DNA of 16,613 bases from DATJJW01 sp035491935 (GCA_035491935.1 DATJJW010000004.1:1-16613), one strand, 5' to 3'. Shown: positions 1-7,783, counted from the stretch's first letter. Numbers and translations are program-made. The notes: a model not told the origin generated them from the sequence alone.

Positions 1-918
1 GGCACCGATCTCGGGTCCGAATGGCCTGGCCAAGGGCACCGTATCGGACGAGACGACATCGACCTTCAGGCCGCGCTTGGCGAGACCGGTGGCGACCTCC
101 AGCCCGATGAAGCTCGAGCCCATGATGACCACCTTATGGCCTTCCTTGGCGGCATCGGCCAGATGCCGGGCGTCCTCCTGGCTACGCAGTACCAGCACAT
201 TGCCGAGATGCGTACCCGGCAGATCGGGCTTCTTGGGCTGAGAGCCCGAGGCAATGAGCAGCGCGTCGCAATTCAGCCCGGCACCATTGTGGAAGGCGAT
301 ACGCCGGTTGGCGACATCGATGATCTCGACCTCCATGCGGCGGAAATCGATGGCGTTGTCCTGGTAGAAGCTCGATTTGAGCGAGGCTTCCTCCGGCTCC
401 AGCTTGCCGGCCGGCACCTCCTTGCTGAGCGCCGGTCGGTCGTAGGGCGTGCCCTCTTCCTGCCCGAGCATGACGATGCGGCCGGCGAAACCGAATTCAC
501 GCAAGGCACGTGCCGCCGCCAGCCCGGCAGCCCCGGTACCGACGATGCCGAAGGTGCCCTCATCCTCATCCGCCTCGCCATCCCAACCGGAATCCTTGGC
601 CGGCATAGGTGCCAGCGTCACGATCGCGCTATCGCCGTCGAGCCTGATCGGATAACGCGCCAGCCCTTCCAAGGCCGGGGGCTCGACCAGCGAACCATCG
701 GCAGCATCGAAGCTCGCCTTATGCCAGGGACAGACGAGCCGGCCGCCACAGACCAGTCCCTTTTCCAGAGGGGCGCCGTAATGCGGGCAGGTCGCGGAGA
801 AGGCACGTAGTTCACCGCCATGGCGCAGCAGCACGACCTTGTCGTCGCCGTCGCTCGCCAGACGAATCTCGCCATCGGCCAAGCCTTTCACATCGGCGCG
901 GATCGTCCGTTCAGCCAT
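1..918 (-). CDS. Rieske-domain FAD/NAD(P)-dependent ferredoxin reductase (AIF-like), C-terminus cut by window edge
   Basis: This open reading frame stays open to base 1, giving 306 residues, against roughly 500 for the family, so the C-terminal part lies outside the window. The N-terminal Rieske [2Fe-2S] domain has its ligands at C44-x-H46 and C63-x2-H66. An acidic linker around residues 107-121 leads into an FAD-binding Rossmann motif, GTGAAG at 127-132, followed by the conserved PYDRPALSK segment at 158-166. A second nucleotide-binding motif, GSSFIG at 267-272, is the NAD(P)H fold. By family knowledge, such proteins pass electrons from NAD(P)H through FAD to an iron-sulfur partner, often a Rieske oxygenase; the partner is not visible here. 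The start is ATG at 918 with AGGAG eight bases upstream. The gene is divergent from the small secreted-protein gene. Family assignment is firm; the physiological substrate is unknown. Confidence 0.9.
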   Translation of the reverse strand, partial: MAERTIRADVKGLADGEIRLASDGDDKVVLLRHGGELRAFSATCPHYGAPLEKGLVCGGRLVCPWHKASFDAADGSLVEPPALEGLARYPIRLDGDSAIVTLAPMPAKDSGWDGEADEDEGTFGIVGTGAAGLAAARALREFGFAGRIVMLGQEEGTPYDRPALSKEVPAGKLEPEEASLKSSFYQDNAIDFRRMEVEIIDVANRRIAFHNGAGLNCDALLIASGSQPKKPDLPGTHLGNVLVLRSQEDARHLADAAKEGHKVVIMGSSFIGLEVATGLAKRGLKVDVVSSDTVPLARPFGPEIGA

Positions 919-964
919 GGGTTCGCTCCTTCGGAAATGACAGGCGGGAGATGCGAGGACGGGC

Positions 965-982
965 CGCTGGCGAACGCCAGCG
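965..982. promoter_or_regulatory. Palindrome, 8-bp arms, upstream of the Rieske/FAD reductase
   Basis: The sequence CGCTGGCGAACGCCAGCG is a perfect inverted repeat with a 2-bp centre. It lies 46 bp upstream of the reductase start codon at 918. It could be a dimeric repressor site or a 7-bp stem with a GAAC loop in the 5' leader. No regulator is identified. Confidence 0.4.
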
Positions 983-1012
983 ACCTCTCAATCCCTCCCG
1001 AACTCAAACCGG

Positions 1013-1040
1013 AGCCATGACCGAGGGTTCCCTCATGGCT
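1013..1040. promoter_or_regulatory. Inverted repeat AGCCATGA / TCATGGCT in the divergent gap
   Basis: Perfect 8-bp arms at 1013-1020 and 1033-1040 are separated by 12 bp, which themselves contain a short GAGGG/CCCTC symmetry. It sits about midway between the two divergent genes (918 and 1163), where an operator serving either promoter could lie. Function is inferred from position only. Confidence 0.3.
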
Positions 1041-1114
1041 TCCTGGGGGAGGCATTGCCGATCGGCGGGAGACAGAACTTCCAGGCAGAAGTTGGTTTCC
1101 TGGCGACCGCTATC

Positions 1115-1123
1115 TGCTAGAAT
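1115..1123 (+). promoter_or_regulatory. Candidate extended -10 promoter for the small secreted-protein gene
   Basis: TGCTAGAAT matches the extended -10 form TGnTATAAT with one mismatch. No good -35 hexamer lies at standard spacing; TTGGTT at 1092-1097 is 20 bp away. Transcription would begin near 1130, leaving a leader of about 33 nt before the GTG at 1163. Confidence 0.4.
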
Positions 1124-1162
1124 ACCGCCAACCCAAGATCTTCCTTGACAGGAGCATCGCCC

Positions 1163-1471
1163 GTGACCACCGGCTTCCCCCTTCGCGCGACATTGGCGCT
1201 GCTGACCGGCGTCGCGGCTTTGACCCTGGGCACCGCCGCCCAGGCCTTCACCTACGACAACCACTTTCCCCGCGGCGACGATCTGGGCCTGGCGGATTCC
1301 GATCAATCCTCACATGGCTTGCAGCTGCATGTAACCGGCGGCAGTAATTTCGGTCCGGCGCCGGGCACCAGCCCGTTCCTCTCCTCCTCCAACGCGTCGA
1401 TCGGCTCGCCGGTGGTGCCTTACGGCTCAGGCGCGGGAACCATGCCGCCGCGATTCCTTTACAACCACTGA
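1163..1471 (+). CDS. Small secreted protein of unknown function
   Basis: The reading frame codes for 102 residues. I chose GTG at 1163 because AGGAG at 1150-1154 is spaced 8 nt from it; an in-frame TTG at 1145 would add six residues but has no better site. Residues about 1-28 form a clear Sec signal peptide: an arginine near the N-terminus, a hydrophobic core rich in Leu and Ala, and a likely cleavage after AQA. The mature part, about 74 residues, is rich in Gly, Ser, Pro and Asn, has no cysteine, and shows no domain I recognise, so it may be largely unstructured in the periplasm or outside the cell. The next gene begins 31 bp downstream on the same strand, so the two may be co-transcribed, although an enzyme of this kind is not an obvious partner. 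Coding status is supported by the signal peptide and ribosome site; function is unknown. Confidence 0.7.
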   Translation: MTTGFPLRATLALLTGVAALTLGTAAQAFTYDNHFPRGDDLGLADSDQSSHGLQLHVTGGSNFGPAPGTSPFLSSSNASIGSPVVPYGSGAGTMPPRFLYNH

Positions 1472-1502
1472 CACCACCCCATACCGCGCAAGGTTCCTCA
1501 CC

Positions 1503-2252
1503 ATGGCTATCGATTACGATCGCGCCGCCGATCTGCTGCTCGCCGCGCGCCGCAATGCGCACCCTATCGACAACCTGCCGCCGGAATGCCAGCCGGCGAC
1601 GATCGAGGACGCCTATGCGATCCAGGACCGGATCATTACGGCGCTGGGGCCGATCGGCGGCTGGAAGGTGGGCGAGCTGAGCAAGGGTGGCCCGATCGCC
1701 TGCGCGCCGCTCCACAAAGCCAATATCCGGCACAGCGGCACCAAGCTGGAGATCGGCGCGCTGAACGATGCCGGCATCGAGATCGAATTCGCCTTCCGGA
1801 TGGAACGGGATTTCCCTGCGATGGCCCAGGCTTACGACCGTGAAACGATCCTGGCCGGCGTCAGCCTATGCCCCCTCCTGGAGATCATTGCCACGCGTTT
1901 CGTCAACAAAGGCGCCGTCGGTATGATCGACCGCTTGGCCGACACGCAGAGCAACGGCTACATGGTCGTCGGCGCGCCGATCCATGACTGGCGCGGCATC
2001 GATCTCACCCGGCACGAGGCCGAGCTGATGATCGACGGCGCCCAGCGCCAGACATCGACGACGATCTCTCCCGCCGGCGACCCGATCGAGCTGCTGGTCT
2101 GGCAGGTCAATCACTGTGCCGGGCGCGGCGGCATGAAGACCGGCGACGTCATCACCACCGGCGCGCTCGCCGGCGCCACGACGATCGTACCTGGTAATAT
2201 CGCCGAAGCCGATTTCGGACAGTTGGGCCGGGTCTCGGTATCGTTCATCTAG
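1503..2252 (+). CDS. FAH-superfamily enzyme, 2-keto-4-pentenoate hydratase-like (MhpD family)
   Basis: The 249-residue length fits the hydratase/decarboxylase branch of the fumarylacetoacetate hydrolase superfamily. Members hydrate 2-hydroxypenta-2,4-dienoate or decarboxylate 4-oxalocrotonate in meta-cleavage pathways of aromatic breakdown. The expected divalent-metal ligands are visible: the E93-x-E95 pair in GIEIEF and E127 in PLLEII. The GGWKVG segment at 52-57 and the C-terminal TGALAG segment at 219-224, followed by a proline at 230, match the family fold. It starts at ATG 1503 behind a weak AAGG ribosome site. No dioxygenase, aldolase or dehydrogenase of a meta-cleavage pathway lies beside it, so hydratase, decarboxylase or an orphan FAH-type activity cannot be separated here. 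It is cytosolic, with no signal peptide. Confidence 0.85.
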   Translation: MAIDYDRAADLLLAARRNAHPIDNLPPECQPATIEDAYAIQDRIITALGPIGGWKVGELSKGGPIACAPLHKANIRHSGTKLEIGALNDAGIEIEFAFRMERDFPAMAQAYDRETILAGVSLCPLLEIIATRFVNKGAVGMIDRLADTQSNGYMVVGAPIHDWRGIDLTRHEAELMIDGAQRQTSTTISPAGDPIELLVWQVNHCAGRGGMKTGDVITTGALAGATTIVPGNIAEADFGQLGRVSVSFI

Positions 2253-2570
2253 CCTGCGATCTAGCCCGCCCCGGTCCGCCCCCCCCCAAGGATGGGGAGC
2301 GTGCGCCGGCTCCTTGAGGATAAGGCGATGCCACCTGAAAGAAATGGCTCGCATACCAGGGGCTGAGAGCGGAGCCGAGGGGCGGTCGCCGGCTAATGCC
2401 CGGCTTTAAATGGTTAAAATTTTCCTAAAAATTTCCGCTGTCCTGCCGCAATATCCTTTGCTATTCTAGCTGCGGTAGCTGGGTGGGGGCCCGGCTATAA
2501 ATCTGAACCGCATTGTACATTCCGGGTCCGGCACAGGCACCCCGTGACCACCGATTAGGGGGGATGTGTT
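2253..2570. other. Intergenic region with AT-rich patch and possible promoter for the SPOR gene
   Basis: No gene is supported in these 318 bp. There is a run of nine C at 2279-2287. An AT-rich patch at 2404-2436 carries the near-repeat AAATTTTCC / AAATTTCC. The hexamer TAGCTG occurs twice, at 2467-2472 and 2476-2481. A TATAAA at 2496-2501 could be a -10 box, but I see no credible -35 at the right distance, so the promoter call is weak. AGGGGGGA at 2557-2564 is the ribosome site of the next gene. Confidence 0.35.
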
Positions 2571-3233
2571 GTGGTGGGACAGGACGCTCTAGCGCCTGCC
2601 GGCCTTCTCGCAAGGCTCGCGGGGATGGCGCTCACCATCTTGATCATAGGCGGCGCGCTCGGGTGGATCGCCGATCCCAACCGATGGCTGCCGACGCTGC
2701 CATTCCTGACATCGGAAAAGCCCGCGGCCATACGGTCGATCGCGGCGCCACCGGCCACAGTCGCCACCGCCGCACCGACGCCGGATGACCGCGCAAAGGG
2801 CGCTCCGTCAGCGGCCAACGTCTCGCCCGGCAATCCCGCCCCCAAAGAGGCTTCGCCTGCCGGCCTAGCAGCGGCGACGGGTTCCGTGGCAGCGCAGATG
2901 GCATCGGCGCCGGTAACCGCCTCGCCCGCGCCTTTGACCATGATCGCGGTGCCGACCCTGCCACAACCGGCAGGCACGCCGGATACGAAGCATTCGGGCC
3001 GGATCGCCAAAGGGCCGCTATGGACGGTGCAGTTCGGCGTATTCCACGACGCAGTCAATGCCCGCCAGACCGCAGTTCGGCTGAAGCGGCTCGGCGTCCC
3101 GGTCGTCATCGAGCGGCGGGCGAGACGCTTCGTGCTGGCATCCGAGCCCTTGCCGCAGGCGGCGGCGAATACCGCCAGGCAAAAGGCGCTGTCGCTGCAC
3201 CTGCCGGGCGTCTACCTGTTACGCCATCGCTAG
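2571..3233 (+). CDS. Membrane-anchored SPOR-domain protein
   Basis: The protein has 220 residues in three parts. A single hydrophobic helix at about 15-33 anchors it in the inner membrane. A low-complexity Ala/Pro/Thr-rich linker at about 50-145 would span the periplasm. A C-terminal SPOR domain at about 148-218 begins with WTVQFGVF and continues through the NARQTAVRLKRLG helix. By family knowledge, SPOR domains bind septal peptidoglycan lacking stem peptides and bring proteins to division sites. The start is GTG at 2571, 6 nt after AGGGGGGA; a second GTG follows directly at 2574. The gene converges on the ABC-F gene with 45 bp between the stop codons. It resembles FtsN-like or DamX-like architecture, but the linker and low similarity prevent a specific name. 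Confidence 0.8.
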   Translation: MVGQDALAPAGLLARLAGMALTILIIGGALGWIADPNRWLPTLPFLTSEKPAAIRSIAAPPATVATAAPTPDDRAKGAPSAANVSPGNPAPKEASPAGLAAATGSVAAQMASAPVTASPAPLTMIAVPTLPQPAGTPDTKHSGRIAKGPLWTVQFGVFHDAVNARQTAVRLKRLGVPVVIERRARRFVLASEPLPQAAANTARQKALSLHLPGVYLLRHR

Positions 3234-3260
3234 GCAGCGCGGGCCGTCTTGGCGATCAGG

Positions 3261-3277
3261 CGCTGACTGTCTCAGCG
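3261..3277. terminator. Short hairpin between convergent genes
   Basis: CGCTGA and TCAGCG form a 6-bp stem with a 5-nt loop, positioned between the SPOR gene stop and the ABC-F gene stop. It has no T-tract on either strand, so termination here is only a possibility. Confidence 0.25.
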
Positions 3278-3278
3278 T

Positions 3279-5165
3279 TCAAGCGGCGCTCGCCTGCTCC
3301 AGCGCTTCCTCGGCGGCGAGCCATTCCTCCTCGGCCACACCCAGCGACTTGTTGAGATCGGCCAGGCGCCGCATCAGCAGCGCACGCTCGACGCCGTCGA
3401 GGCGTGGGCGGGACAGCTTGGTCTCGAGCTCGGTCTTCTCGCCATTGAGGCGCGTCAGCGCATTCTCCGCCTCGCGCGCCCGGCGGCGCAGCGGCTCCAG
3501 CGCCTTGCGCCGATCGGCACCGCGCTGCTTGGCGTTCTGCCCACCACCGCCTTGGCTGCCGCCACCATTCTCGATGGCGACGCCGCGCACCGGCCCGGTA
3601 CCCCGTTGGGCCAGCATCAGCTTGCGGTATTCATCGAGATCGCCGTCGAAGGGCGTGACCTTGCCGCCATTGACCAGCAGCAGCCGATCGGCGGTGAGTT
3701 CCAGCAGCGACCAGTCGTGGCTGATGATGATGACGGCACCGTTGTAGTCGTTGATCGCCTCGGCCAGCGCGCGCCGGCTGTCGATGTCGAGATGGTTGGT
3801 CGGCTCGTCGAAGATCAGCATCGGCGGCGCCGAATAGGTGATGAGCGCGAAATTGAGCCGCGCGCGCTCGCCGCCGGACAGGTCGCCGACCTTGGTAAAG
3901 GCTTTGTCGCGGCTGAAGCCGAAACGGCCGAGCTGCGCGCGCACCTTCGACTCGCCCGCATCCCGCATGAGATTTGCCATCAGCTCGAAGGGCGTCGCAC
4001 GCTCGTCCATATCCTCGATCTGGTGCTGGGCGAAGAAGCCCACCCGCAGCTTGTTCGAGCGATGCTGACCGCCTGTCATCGGCTCCAGCCGCCCGGCGAT
4101 CAGCTTGGCCAAGGTCGATTTGCCATTGCCATTGGCGCCCAATAACGCAATGCGGTCCTCGGGGTCGAAGCGCAGATCGATGTCACGCAGGATCGGCCGG
4201 CCCGCCTCATAGCCTACCGACACACGGTCGAAGCTGATCAGCGGCGGCGCCAGCTCCTCCGGCTGCGGGAAGTCGAAGGCAATGGTCGGGTCCTCGGCGA
4301 TGGCCGCGATCGGCGTCAGGCGCTGCAGCATCTTCAAGCGGCTCTGCGCCTGCCGCGCCTTGGTCGCCTGGGCGCGGAAGCGGTCGACGAAGGATTGCAG
4401 ATGCGCCCGGCGCTGCTCCTGCTTTGCGGCCGCGGCCCTGGCCTGCATGATCCGCTCCTCGCGCCGCTTCTCGAAATCATCGTAGCCGCCGGCATAGAGC
4501 GTCAGCTTGCAGCTATCGAGATGCAGGATGCGGTCGACCACGGAATTCAGGATGTGCCGGTCGTGGCTGATCATCAGCAGCGTCTTCGGATAGGCCTTGA
4601 GATAGGCCTCGAGCCACAGCGTGGCTTCCAGATCCAGATGGTTGGTCGGCTCGTCGAGCAGCAGGAAATCCGGCTGGCTGAACAGGACCGCCCCCAGCGC
4701 CACGCGCATGCGCCAGCCGCCGGAGAAGCTCGACATCGGCGCCGACTGCATCTCCGTATCGAAGCCCAGGCCAGCAAGGATGGCGGCGGCGCGTGCCGGT
4801 GCCGTATGGGCGTCGATCTCGATCAGCCGGTGATGGATGTCGGCGATGCGGATGCCATCCTCGGTCGAGGCTTCCTCAGCCAGCAAGGCGGCCCGCTCGG
4901 TATCGGCGGCCAGTACGACGTCGAGCGGCGTCATCGGCCCGCCCGGCGCCTCCTGCGCCACAATGCCGACCTTGGCATTGCTCGGCAGCTCGATCGTCCC
5001 GGCATCGGAATGCAGCTCGCCCATGATCAGGCCGAACAGGGTCGATTTGCCGGTGCCGTTGCGGCCGATCAATCCCACCTTCTGTCCGCCACCGATCTGC
5101 GCCGAAGCCTCATCGAGCAGAATCCGGCCGGCGATGCGGTATGTGAGATCGGTGATGGTCAGCAT
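3279..5165 (-). CDS. ABC-F family ATPase, YheS type
   Basis: This is a 628-residue soluble protein with two ATP-binding cassettes and no membrane segment, the mark of ABC-F ribosome-associated ATPases. Cassette 1 has Walker A GRNGTGKS at 34-41, signature FSGGW at 147-151 and DEPTNHLD at 171-178. Cassette 2 has Walker A GANGNGKS at 343-350, signature LSGGE at 429-433 and DEPTNHLD at 453-460. The interdomain helical linker at about 225-300 includes the LQSFVDRFRAQATKARQAQS-type stretch typical of YheS. A glycine-rich hinge at about 534-543 precedes a charged coiled-coil tail at about 550-625. By family knowledge, ABC-F proteins act at the ribosomal E site to relieve stalling; the exact role of the YheS subgroup is less settled. 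It starts at ATG 5165 with a weak, distant AGGA. It appears monocistronic, facing away from the glcB region. Confidence 0.93.
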   Translation of the reverse strand: MLTITDLTYRIAGRILLDEASAQIGGGQKVGLIGRNGTGKSTLFGLIMGELHSDAGTIELPSNAKVGIVAQEAPGGPMTPLDVVLAADTERAALLAEEASTEDGIRIADIHHRLIEIDAHTAPARAAAILAGLGFDTEMQSAPMSSFSGGWRMRVALGAVLFSQPDFLLLDEPTNHLDLEATLWLEAYLKAYPKTLLMISHDRHILNSVVDRILHLDSCKLTLYAGGYDDFEKRREERIMQARAAAAKQEQRRAHLQSFVDRFRAQATKARQAQSRLKMLQRLTPIAAIAEDPTIAFDFPQPEELAPPLISFDRVSVGYEAGRPILRDIDLRFDPEDRIALLGANGNGKSTLAKLIAGRLEPMTGGQHRSNKLRVGFFAQHQIEDMDERATPFELMANLMRDAGESKVRAQLGRFGFSRDKAFTKVGDLSGGERARLNFALITYSAPPMLIFDEPTNHLDIDSRRALAEAINDYNGAVIIISHDWSLLELTADRLLLVNGGKVTPFDGDLDEYRKLMLAQRGTGPVRGVAIENGGGSQGGGGQNAKQRGADRRKALEPLRRRAREAENALTRLNGEKTELETKLSRPRLDGVERALLMRRLADLNKSLGVAEEEWLAAEEALEQASAA

Positions 5166-5267
5166 GGCGGTCGTCGTCCTATCACGAAGACGGTCCGGCC
5201 GCGCATGCTAATTGGTGCACCGCGAAAGGCATTGAACGCAACGCCGGGGCCTGCCAGCGGCACGCGC

Positions 5268-5338
5268 CGGGGTGCTGCGTCCTCTGCGCAATGACGAGGT
5301 GTCGCACCCCGCCGTCATGGCCGGGTCAAGCCCGGCCA
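5268..5338. repeat. Composite palindromic intergenic repeat, REP-like
   Basis: Two nested symmetries lie between the ABC-F start and the glcB stop. An outer pair, CGGGGTGC at 5268-5275 and GCACCCCG at 5304-5311, has a 28-bp spacer. A second hairpin, TGGCCGGG at 5318-5325 and CCCGGCCA at 5331-5338, has a TCAAG loop. The motif GTCATGGCCGGG...CCCGGCCA resembles short palindromes dispersed in many alphaproteobacterial genomes. It sits 22 bp past the glcB stop and could help end or stabilise that transcript, but lacks a T-tract. Dispersal across this genome cannot be tested from one window. Confidence 0.55.
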
Positions 5339-5359
5339 CAACGCGTTTTAAGTGTGATC

Positions 5360-7528
5360 CTACCCCGCCGCCTTCAGCTCCAGGCGGCGTTTGTGCAGCA
5401 GGGGTTCGGTATAGCCGCTCGGCTGCTCGACGCCCTTGAAGACGAGGTCGCAGGCGGCCTTGAAGGCGATGGTGTCGAAGCCGGGCGCCATTGGCCGGTA
5501 ATTCGGGTCGCCCGCGTTCTGCCCGTCGACCACCGCGGCCATGCGCTTCATGACCGCCATGACCTCGGCCTCATGGGTCACGCCGTGCAGCAGCCAGTTG
5601 GCGATGTGCTGGCTGGAGATGCGGCAGGTCGCCCGGTCCTCCATCAGCCCGACATTGTGGATGTCCGGCACCTTGGAACAGCCGACGCCCTGGTCGATCC
5701 AGCGCACGACATAGCCGAGGATGCCTTGGGCGTTGTTCTCCAGCTCCTGACGGATCTCGTCGGGTGACCAGTTCTTCTGGCCGGCGACCGGGATGGTCAG
5801 GATGTCCTGCAGCCGTGCCGGCGCCCGGCCCTTCAGCTCGGTCTGCCGCTTGGCGACGTCGGTCTCGTGGTAATGCAGCGCATGCAGCGTCGCCGCCGTT
5901 GGCGACGGGACCCAGGCGGTGCTGGCGCCGGCCTTGGGATGGGCCCCCTTGGTCGCCAGCATCTCGGCCATGCGGTCCGGCATCGCCCACATGCCCTTGC
6001 CGATCTGCGCCTTGCCCTGCAGCCCGCAGGCGAGGCCGACATCGACGTTGTTGTCCTCATAGGCCTTGATCCAGGCCGTGCCCTTCATCTCGTTCTTGCG
6101 GATCATGGCGCCGGCGCGCATCGAGGTGTGGATCTCGTCGCCGGTGCGGTCGAGGAATCCGGTATTGATGAAGGCCAGGCGATGACGTGCCTGGCGGATG
6201 CATTCCTTGAGGTTGGTCGTGGTGCGCCGCTCCTCGTCCATGATGCCGATCTTGAGCGTGTGGCGCGTCAGGCCCAGCATGTCCTCGATGGCGTCGAACA
6301 GGTCATTGGCGAAACCCACCTCCTGCGGCCCGTGCATCTTCGGCTTGACGATGTAGTAGGAGCCCGCCCGGCTGTTCTTGAAATGCCCGAGGCCCCTCAG
6401 ATCGTAGAGCGCGATGGTCGTGGTGACGACGCCGTCGAGGATGCCCTCCGGAATCTCGCCGCCATCGGGCAGCAGCACCGCCGGATTGGTCATGAGATGG
6501 CCAACATTGCGCAGGAACATCAGCGAGCGGCCGGGCAGCACGACGTCCTCGTTCTTCGGCCCGACATAGCGCCTGTCGGCCTCGAGCCTGCGCTCCAGGG
6601 TCTTGCCGCCCTTGTCGAAATGGGCGACCAGATCGCCCTTCATCAGGCCCAGGAAGGCGCGATAGACATCGGTCTTGTCGGCGCCGTCGACGGCGGCGAC
6701 CGAATCCTCGCAATCCATGATCGTGGTCAGGGCGGACTCGATCTGGACGTCGGCGAGGCCGGCCGGATCGTCCTTGCCGATGAAGTGGTTGCGGTCGAAG
6801 ACCAGCTCGACATGCAGCCCGTGATGCACCAGGACCACGGCCGACGGAGCATCCGCCCGGCCCTGGAAGCCCACGAACTGGGCCGGGTCGGCGAGACCCG
6901 TAGTGCCTTCGGACGCCAAGGTCGCGACCAGGCTGCCGTCGAGCACGCCATAGCCGGTGACATCCTGGTGCGAGGCGCCGGCCAGCGGCATCGATTTGTC
7001 CAGGAACTCGCGCACATAGGATATCACCCGCGATCCGCGCTTGGGGTTGTAGCCCTTGGTCCGCTCGGCGCCGCCATCGTCCGGGATGGCATCCGTGCCG
7101 TAGAGCGCGTCATAGAGGCTGCCCCAGCGGGCATTGGCCGCGTTCAGCGCATAGCGATGGTTGTTGATCGGCACGACCAGCTGGGGGCCGGCGATCGAGG
7201 CCAGTTCGGGGTCGACATCGGCGGTGTCGATGGTGAAATCCTGCCCCGCCGGCACCAGATAGCCGATCTGGCGCAGGAAGGCCTCATAGGCCACGACGTC
7301 GAAAGGCTTGGCGGCATTGGCCTGGTGCCAGGCGTCGATCTTGGCCTGGATCGCCTCGCGCTGGGCCAAGAGCGCCCGGTTGCGCGGCACGAAATCCTTC
7401 AGGAGGCGTGCAAGAGACGCCCAGTAACCCGCGGCGTCGATGCCCAGCCCGGCCAAGACCTCCGTCTCGACGAAACGATGCAGCCCGGCATCCACACGCA
7501 AACCGGAAGTCTCGACATATGCAGACAT
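5360..7528 (-). CDS. glcB: Malate synthase G
   Basis: This 722-residue enzyme condenses glyoxylate with acetyl-CoA to give malate and CoA, the second step of the glyoxylate bypass and of glycolate use, in the cytosol. Length and sequence match the monomeric G isoform throughout. Residues corresponding to the known active site are present: catalytic Arg340 in MFLRNVGHLM, Mg ligands E432 in MDEERR and D460 in GFLDRTGDE, and catalytic base D631 in LMEDRAT. C617 in GVGCSKVPD matches the redox-sensitive cysteine of the family. The NSRAGSYYIVKPKMHGP block at 385-401 is also characteristic. It begins at ATG 7528 with GGGGAGAGG just upstream. No isocitrate lyase gene is in the window, so glyoxylate may come from glycolate oxidation or from a distant aceA. 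It is divergent from maeB, which consumes malate. Confidence 0.97.
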   Translation of the reverse strand: MSAYVETSGLRVDAGLHRFVETEVLAGLGIDAAGYWASLARLLKDFVPRNRALLAQREAIQAKIDAWHQANAAKPFDVVAYEAFLRQIGYLVPAGQDFTIDTADVDPELASIAGPQLVVPINNHRYALNAANARWGSLYDALYGTDAIPDDGGAERTKGYNPKRGSRVISYVREFLDKSMPLAGASHQDVTGYGVLDGSLVATLASEGTTGLADPAQFVGFQGRADAPSAVVLVHHGLHVELVFDRNHFIGKDDPAGLADVQIESALTTIMDCEDSVAAVDGADKTDVYRAFLGLMKGDLVAHFDKGGKTLERRLEADRRYVGPKNEDVVLPGRSLMFLRNVGHLMTNPAVLLPDGGEIPEGILDGVVTTTIALYDLRGLGHFKNSRAGSYYIVKPKMHGPQEVGFANDLFDAIEDMLGLTRHTLKIGIMDEERRTTTNLKECIRQARHRLAFINTGFLDRTGDEIHTSMRAGAMIRKNEMKGTAWIKAYEDNNVDVGLACGLQGKAQIGKGMWAMPDRMAEMLATKGAHPKAGASTAWVPSPTAATLHALHYHETDVAKRQTELKGRAPARLQDILTIPVAGQKNWSPDEIRQELENNAQGILGYVVRWIDQGVGCSKVPDIHNVGLMEDRATCRISSQHIANWLLHGVTHEAEVMAVMKRMAAVVDGQNAGDPNYRPMAPGFDTIAFKAACDLVFKGVEQPSGYTEPLLHKRRLELKAAG

Positions 7529-7566
7529 GACCTCTCCCCTTCATGCGCCCCCTTGAAGCGCGGCAA

Positions 7567-7594
7567 TTTTTAGCGGCTCAGGCGGATTTTTCAA
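7567..7594 (-). promoter_or_regulatory. Candidate sigma-70-type promoter of glcB
   Basis: Read on the minus strand, TTGAAA (7594-7589) and TAAAAA (7572-7567) are separated by 16 bp. The -35 matches the consensus at 5 of 6 positions and the -10 at 4 of 6. Predicted initiation near 7560 gives a leader of about 32 nt that includes the strong ribosome site. Confidence 0.5.
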
Positions 7595-7598
7595 TGCG

Positions 7599-7616
7599 GT
7601 ACCGGCAGACCGGTAC
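7599..7616. promoter_or_regulatory. Operator-like inverted repeat beside the glcB promoter
   Basis: GTACCGG and CCGGTAC form 7-bp arms around CAGA. The repeat ends 5 bp upstream of the proposed glcB -35 box, a typical position for an activator or an upstream repressor site. A near-identical core, TACCGG(N2)ACCGGT, recurs at 7927-7940 in front of maeB. The protein that would bind is not known. Confidence 0.5.
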
Positions 7617-7783
7617 AACCAGCCCGCTGGAGATGGGGACGACCGGCCGGATCGACAACGCTCCGGCCATAGGCTGGCAAGGAATGGCGCACTGGGCATA
7701 GGTCCCGGCCCAGCTGCCGGCCAGCAGGGCGTTCCGATGCCAATTCCAGATGCGAGCAGCCCGGCTCGCCTGCAACCACTCTC

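Noticed and set aside
2279..2302. C-run followed by GGGG as a terminator after the FAH-type gene
   Set aside because: The C-run can pair only weakly with AAGGATGGGGAG and there is no T-tract.
4395..5294. A 299-codon plus-strand frame opposite the ABC-F gene
   Set aside because: It is antisense to clearly conserved Walker and signature motifs and yields a low-information Arg/Gln/His-rich sequence.
5867..7573. A 568-codon frame antisense to glcB
   Set aside because: It is a shadow of the high-GC malate synthase gene, without family features or a ribosome site.
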